Shown: in pieces, positions 47,101-50,509 of the stretch
Position numbering within the stretch: position 1 is the first letter of the stretch
Layout: each line of letters begins with the position of its first letter
Assembly (NCBI GenBank): GCA_034429215.1
Contig: DAOUGI010000028.1
Span: 1 to 50,509, forward strand
Origin: JAFGOG01 sp034429215
GTDB lineage: Bacteria > Chloroflexota > Anaerolineae > JAAYZQ01
DNA length: 50,509 bases
Direction of reading: 5' to 3'
Made by a program: the position numbers and the translations under genes
Notes under the pieces: model-generated
Told to the model about the DNA's origin: nothing
Database searches by the model: none
The model's input: the letters and a program-made list of their open reading frames with translations, nothing else

Positions 47101-48093
47101 ACGATCCCCAGCCGGATTGACCTGCATACCCATACCACCGCATCCGATGGCCGCCTCGCCCCCGAAGATCTGGTAGCCCGTGCCGCCGGCCTCGGCATCG
47201 GGGTGCTGGCCATCACCGATCACGACACCACGGTGGGGGTTCCTGCCGCCCTCGACGCGGCCCGTCGCTGGAATAGCGGCGCTGCTTCGCGAGCCCAAGG
47301 CAAGATCACCGTCGTCCCGGGGGTGGAGATCAGCACCATCAGTGGTCGGGAAGAGATCCACCTGTTGGGCTACTTTATCGACCTCGACAACGTCGACCTT
47401 CAGGCGCTCCTGGTTCGCACCCGGGAAAGGCGCAGAGAACGGGCCGAGCAGATGCTGGCCCGCCTGACCCAACTGGGCTTGCCCCTCGAATTGGACCGGG
47501 TGCTGGCCCAGTCGGGCCACGATCGCTCTATCGGCCGGGCGCACGTGGCAATGGCCCTTCTGGAAGCCGGTCACGTCGGCAGCATTGATGAGGCGTTCAA
47601 CCTCTGGATCGGCCGCGATCGCCCGGCCTATGTCGAGCGGTACAAAATCTCACCCGAAGATGCCATCCGGCTGGTGCGAAACAGTGGGGGCATTCCCGTT
47701 TTGGCCCATCCCTACACCTACACCCGGAATGGTGATCTCAAGACCGGCCTCGACCTGAAACGTTGGCTGCCCCGCCTGTGGGAAGCTGGATTGCTGGGCA
47801 TCGAGGCCTACTATCCACACTATCCGCACCGTATCACCCGCCGCTTGCTGACACTGGCCATCCGCTACGATCTGTTGATCACCGGCGGCAGCGATTTCCA
47901 CGGCAAAGCCCTCGACAACGGGCTGGGCAGCGTCGCGGTGCCGACCATCGTGTGGAAAGGGCTGGAACATCGACGCCGGTTTGGTGGGGTAGAACAAGCC
48001 GGTTCCCGAGACGGCCTGCGGCGTTCTCCTCGAACAGAGCGCCCCGATTGTCTGGAACAATCGAATTTGGCTTCGAGTCAGGTGCGACCATGA
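47101..48093 (+). CDS. PHP-domain phosphoesterase, with a non-ATG/GTG start
   Basis: This 330-residue protein has the PHP metal-binding fold, like bacterial nucleoside 3',5'-bisphosphate phosphatases (YciV/TrpH type). The N-terminal motifs are intact: RIDLHTHTTASDG, then VLAITDHDT and VPGVEIS. Near the C-terminus are LAHPYTY and GGSDFHG. No ATG or GTG lies before the first motif in frame; AGGAG ends eight bases before an ACG (47101), and ATC or ATT codons follow. Starting at the first GTG (47203) would remove the DLHTHT motif. Thus the start is inferred to be a rare codon. Its stop overlaps the next gene. Confidence 0.83.
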   Translation, partial: TIPSRIDLHTHTTASDGRLAPEDLVARAAGLGIGVLAITDHDTTVGVPAALDAARRWNSGAASRAQGKITVVPGVEISTISGREEIHLLGYFIDLDNVDLQALLVRTRERRRERAEQMLARLTQLGLPLELDRVLAQSGHDRSIGRAHVAMALLEAGHVGSIDEAFNLWIGRDRPAYVERYKISPEDAIRLVRNSGGIPVLAHPYTYTRNGDLKTGLDLKRWLPRLWEAGLLGIEAYYPHYPHRITRRLLTLAIRYDLLITGGSDFHGKALDNGLGSVAVPTIVWKGLEHRRRFGGVEQAGSRDGLRRSPRTERPDCLEQSNLASSQVRP

Positions 48094-48494
48094 CAGTTAA
48101 CATAAGGACCGAGATGCTGTTCCCGCCTCGGCTGATCTCCGAGCTCAAGGATCTGCGCGGCGATCAGTGGCGGGCGCTGGCCGAGCGCATATCGATGCTA
48201 AAAGAGACAGATGCCGGCACCCTGGCCTTCTGCCTGATGATGATCCGGCTGGGTGGCTGTCTGACCTGTTTTTCGGGCAGCTATCGTTTCATGCGGGGCT
48301 GTTACCTGTGCGCCCAGCAGGCCGTCGCCCGCTATCAGGGCACAGACGAGGAGCTATTGCAGCTCTACAGTCGGGCCCAGCACGACATGAACCGCTACCT
48401 CGATTACCTGGCGGGCCGGGCCGATTCACCCCCCGCCGATCTGGCCGAGTGGCTCACTCAGGTGCCCGAATCGTTCGACTCGGATATAGAATGA
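48090..48494 (+). CDS. Conserved-looking protein with two CxxC pairs, function unknown
   Basis: This 134-residue protein shows CLTC (Cys57-Cys60) and CYLC (Cys71-Cys74), separated by an aromatic/basic stretch (FSGSYRFMRG). The rest is helical and it ends with acidic residues. Two CxxC pairs 10 residues apart fit a zinc or Fe-S site. I do not recognise the family. It starts with ATG overlapping the PHP stop (ATGA) and overlaps the next start in the same way, so it sits in a translationally coupled string with the PHP protein, an FAD oxidoreductase and deformylase. Confidence 0.72.
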   Translation: MTVNIRTEMLFPPRLISELKDLRGDQWRALAERISMLKETDAGTLAFCLMMIRLGGCLTCFSGSYRFMRGCYLCAQQAVARYQGTDEELLQLYSRAQHDMNRYLDYLAGRADSPPADLAEWLTQVPESFDSDIE

Positions 48495-49858
48495 TGCAAA
48501 CAATCGCGATCGTCGGTGGTGGCTTTGCCGGCCTGACGGCAGCCTACGAGCTGGGCAAAAAGGGCTACCAGGCCTTTCTGTTCGAGCAGATGGAGGATCT
48601 CGGCGGCCTGGCCAGCACCTTTGCCATCGAAGGCACCCGTCTCGAGCGGGGCTACCACCATTGGTTTACCAACGACACCCACGTCGTCGATCTGATGGCC
48701 GAGCTCGGCCTGGGCGACCGGCTGATGTGGATCCCATCCAAGACCGGACTCTTCTACGGCGGCAAGATCTGGAACTGGGTCGGCCCCGTGGACATCATGC
48801 GCTTTACCCCCCTGCCGCTGATCGATCGGGCCCGCCTGGGGCTGTCCACCTACTATTTGCAGTCGCGCCGGAACAAAGTCGCCGACTATGAGCAGATTAC
48901 CGCCGCCTCCTGGCTGAAAAAGTACGCCGGCCCGCAGGCCTGGGACAAGGCGTGGGGGCCGCTTTTCCGCGGCAAGTTCGGCGCCGAGGCGGAGAATATC
49001 CCCCTGGTATGGCTCTGGTACAAGACCGCGCTGCGCCTGGGCTCGCGCAAAGGCCTGTCCAAAGAAGTGCTTGGCTACCCGCGCGGCTCCTTCCAGGTGC
49101 TGATCGATGCCCTGCACCAGGCGATCCTCAAGCACGGCGGCCGGGTGTTCACCGGGGCAGAGGTCAGCCGCATCGTCGTTGCCGGTGGCGCGGCGCGTGG
49201 ACTTCAAGTCCGGGATGAGGCCAACATCCGGGCCCAGGGCCTCACCCCCAACGACCAGGGATACCTGCCCTTTGACCGGATCGTGTGTACCGCCCCGTCT
49301 TTTGCCGCTCTGCGCATGGTCGACGAATTCCCTGACTGGTACGTAGCCAAGATGCAGGCGGCCAGATATATGGCCACCGTGCAGCTCGTCCTGAAGCTGA
49401 ACCGGCCCATGTCCCCCATCTACTGGATGAACATCGCCGACCGCTCGATCCCGTTCGTCGCGACGATCGAGCAGACCAACTACATCCCACCCGAGAATTA
49501 TAACGGCAAGCGGGTGCTGTACATTTCAAACTATCTCGACCAGTCCAGCCCCTATTATCAGATGGACCCAGATGAGCTGTTCGATGCCTATCTGCCTCAC
49601 CTGCAGAAGATCAACCCCAGCTTCTCCCCCGATTGGGTAGAGGAGCGCTGGCACTTCAGAGCGGCCGCCGCACAGCCGATCATCCCGCTCGGTTACTCCA
49701 ACCTCATCCCCGAGTATCGCACTCCGCTTGGCAACCTGTACCTGGCTAACACGACCCAGATCTACCCGGAGGATCGGGGCACCAACTACTCGGTGCGCTT
49801 GGGACAGATCGTCGCCCGCTTGGTAGATGACGACCTGACTGGTAACCCCGGGCCATGA
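48491..49858 (+). CDS. FAD-dependent oxidoreductase (amino oxidase/protoporphyrinogen oxidase-like)
   Basis: This 455-residue flavoprotein has the FAD-binding motif TIAIVGGGFAGLTAAYELGKKGY (residues 4-26), then EQMEDLGGLASTF, the GG doublet of the amine oxidase/PPOX group. Other segments are TRLERGYHHWF and YPRGSFQVLIDALHQAILKHGGRVFTGAEV, which is the central motif of UDP-galactopyranose-mutase- and phytoene-desaturase-like enzymes. The end (NLYLANTTQIYPEDRGTNYSVRLGQIVARLV) fits the C-terminal FAD contact. The substrate is unknown. ATG 48491 overlaps the previous stop (ATGA), and a second ATG follows at once. Confidence 0.87.
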   Translation: MMQTIAIVGGGFAGLTAAYELGKKGYQAFLFEQMEDLGGLASTFAIEGTRLERGYHHWFTNDTHVVDLMAELGLGDRLMWIPSKTGLFYGGKIWNWVGPVDIMRFTPLPLIDRARLGLSTYYLQSRRNKVADYEQITAASWLKKYAGPQAWDKAWGPLFRGKFGAEAENIPLVWLWYKTALRLGSRKGLSKEVLGYPRGSFQVLIDALHQAILKHGGRVFTGAEVSRIVVAGGAARGLQVRDEANIRAQGLTPNDQGYLPFDRIVCTAPSFAALRMVDEFPDWYVAKMQAARYMATVQLVLKLNRPMSPIYWMNIADRSIPFVATIEQTNYIPPENYNGKRVLYISNYLDQSSPYYQMDPDELFDAYLPHLQKINPSFSPDWVEERWHFRAAAAQPIIPLGYSNLIPEYRTPLGNLYLANTTQIYPEDRGTNYSVRLGQIVARLVDDDLTGNPGP

Positions 49859-49869
49859 CAAGGAATGAG

Positions 49870-50421
49870 ATGCCCAATCTGGAAATCTATGTCGTAGATG
49901 ATCCAAAGCAGTCCCAAGTCCTCCGGACCAAATCCAGGAAGGTCCAAAAGGTCACCCGCCAGCTGGTGGATCTGGCTTGCGAGATGCTGGAAACGATGTA
50001 CCAGGCCGAGGGCGTCGGCCTGGCTGCGCCGCAGGTCGGCGTGCCCCTGCGATTCTTTGTGGCCGAGCTGCCGGAGAACCCGGACGACCCGGATGACGAA
50101 CTGCGCGGGCGGCCCTTTATCCTGTTCAACCCCGAGATTGTCAAAAGCAAGGGCGAGGAGGCTGGCCTGGAAGGCTGCCTGTCGATCCCCGGCTGGGTGG
50201 GCGAAGTCGCCCGCTGCGAACAGGTGACGGTCCAGGGCCTCGACGAGCGGGGCAAGAAGGTCCGTCACAAAGTTGAGGGGTACCTGGCCCGCGTCTTTCA
50301 GCACGAGATCGACCACCTCGACGGCATCCTCTTTACCGACAAGCTGACCGATCCCGCTACCCTCCGGCGGGTAGAGGTGGGGCAGGAAGAAGCCGCCGAG
50401 CTGGAAGCGGCCACGGCCTAG
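49870..50421 (+). CDS. def: Peptide deformylase
   Basis: This 183-residue enzyme removes the formyl group from nascent proteins. Its three motifs are GVGLAAPQVG, EGCLSIPG (metal-ligand Cys), and QHEIDHLDG (two metal-ligand His and the catalytic Glu). Length and order are standard. The ATG at 49870 has AAGGA six bases upstream; another at 49855 overlaps the previous stop by four bases and would add five residues. It ends the translationally coupled string from 47101. The gene for methionyl-tRNA formyltransferase, often adjacent, is outside the window. Confidence 0.95.
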   Translation: MPNLEIYVVDDPKQSQVLRTKSRKVQKVTRQLVDLACEMLETMYQAEGVGLAAPQVGVPLRFFVAELPENPDDPDDELRGRPFILFNPEIVKSKGEEAGLEGCLSIPGWVGEVARCEQVTVQGLDERGKKVRHKVEGYLARVFQHEIDHLDGILFTDKLTDPATLRRVEVGQEEAAELEAATA

Positions 50422-50466
50422 CCCGGCGGGTGCGTTTCACATTTCTGGATGCCACGGCTGCCTGCT

Positions 50467-50503
50467 CCCTCTCCCCCTGGGGGAGAGGGCTGGGGTGAGG
50501 GGG
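50467..50503. repeat. Dispersed hairpin repeat 'CCCTCTCCCC', copy 2
   Basis: CCCTCTCCCCC (50467-50477) pairs with GGGGGAGAGGG (50479-50489), followed by CTGGGGTGAGGGGG. It matches the copy at 16681-16718 in stem and tail. It lies after def, at the right edge of the window. Confidence 0.85.
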
Positions 50504-50509
50504 AAATGC

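Overview
The window is G+C-rich, densely coded chromosomal DNA from a bacterium, with no phage, insertion-sequence, plasmid or CRISPR signature. Several traits point to the phylum Chloroflexota, most likely an Anaerolineae-like lineage. These are glycine decarboxylase split into GcvPA/GcvPB, a fused NuoCD, a TrmB-type regulator, secreted propeller proteins ending in a 'LYLPVV'-type tail, heptanucleotide tandem repeats between genes, and dispersed hairpin repeats. This placement is inferred from gene content and was not tested by a search.

Layout. 1-1.9 kb: a tRNA-Lys with its terminator, then an MBL-fold hydrolase, a HAM1-like nucleotide pyrophosphatase and a VOC protein. 2.0-4.2 kb: a promoter with a long leader drives a thiolase-like protein and a DUF35 partner, and both have lost their signature cysteines. 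4.3-9.1 kb: a channel-like membrane protein, lactate dehydrogenase with a DMT exporter, and NDH-2 with a Crp/Fnr regulator. 9.1-16.2 kb: a UroD-family methyltransferase, a hemerythrin protein, and a respiratory operon on the minus strand. That operon holds a DUF1858 redox protein, a cytochrome cd1-like lipoprotein, a 34-residue membrane peptide, a CuA-less subunit II and an unusual haem-copper/NO-reductase-like subunit I. A divergent TrmB regulator follows, with a perfect Crp/Fnr-type palindrome in the shared intergenic region. 16.3-24 kb: DUF1232 protein, methyltransferase, a MacB-like export system (HlyD adaptor, double-length permease, ATPase), an ICMT-like methyltransferase and an MFS exporter.

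24-30.2 kb, all minus strand: xseB, xseA, a class III CoA-transferase, a zinc-ribbon membrane protein, then gcvPB, gcvPA and gcvH behind their own promoter; gcvT is not present. 30.4-39.4 kb: a secreted repeat protein and a propeller lipoprotein on the plus strand flank a four-gene minus-strand operon (MoxR, DUF58, DUF4129, radical SAM). 39.4-42.7 kb: a pentapeptide-repeat membrane protein, two methyltransferases and a flavodoxin-like reductase, partly of different base composition. 42.7-50.5 kb: a truncated alpha/beta-hydrolase, an Fe-S-type (SufR-like) regulator, divergent nuoB-nuoCD-nuoI, then PHP phosphoesterase, a CxxC/CxxC protein, an FAD oxidoreductase and peptide deformylase in a translationally coupled string.

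The most unusual region is 8.4-15.4 kb. An NO-type Crp/Fnr regulator, a hemerythrin, a d1-haem protein with one catalytic His replaced, and an NO-reductase-like core with Asp in place of a metal-ligand His and no CuA look like one nitrogen-oxide module with altered chemistry. The second is the thiolase/DUF35 pair, in which the nucleophilic Cys is Gly and all four zinc Cys are replaced by two matching D-x-x-T-G motifs. These functional readings are inferences from residues visible in the sequence.
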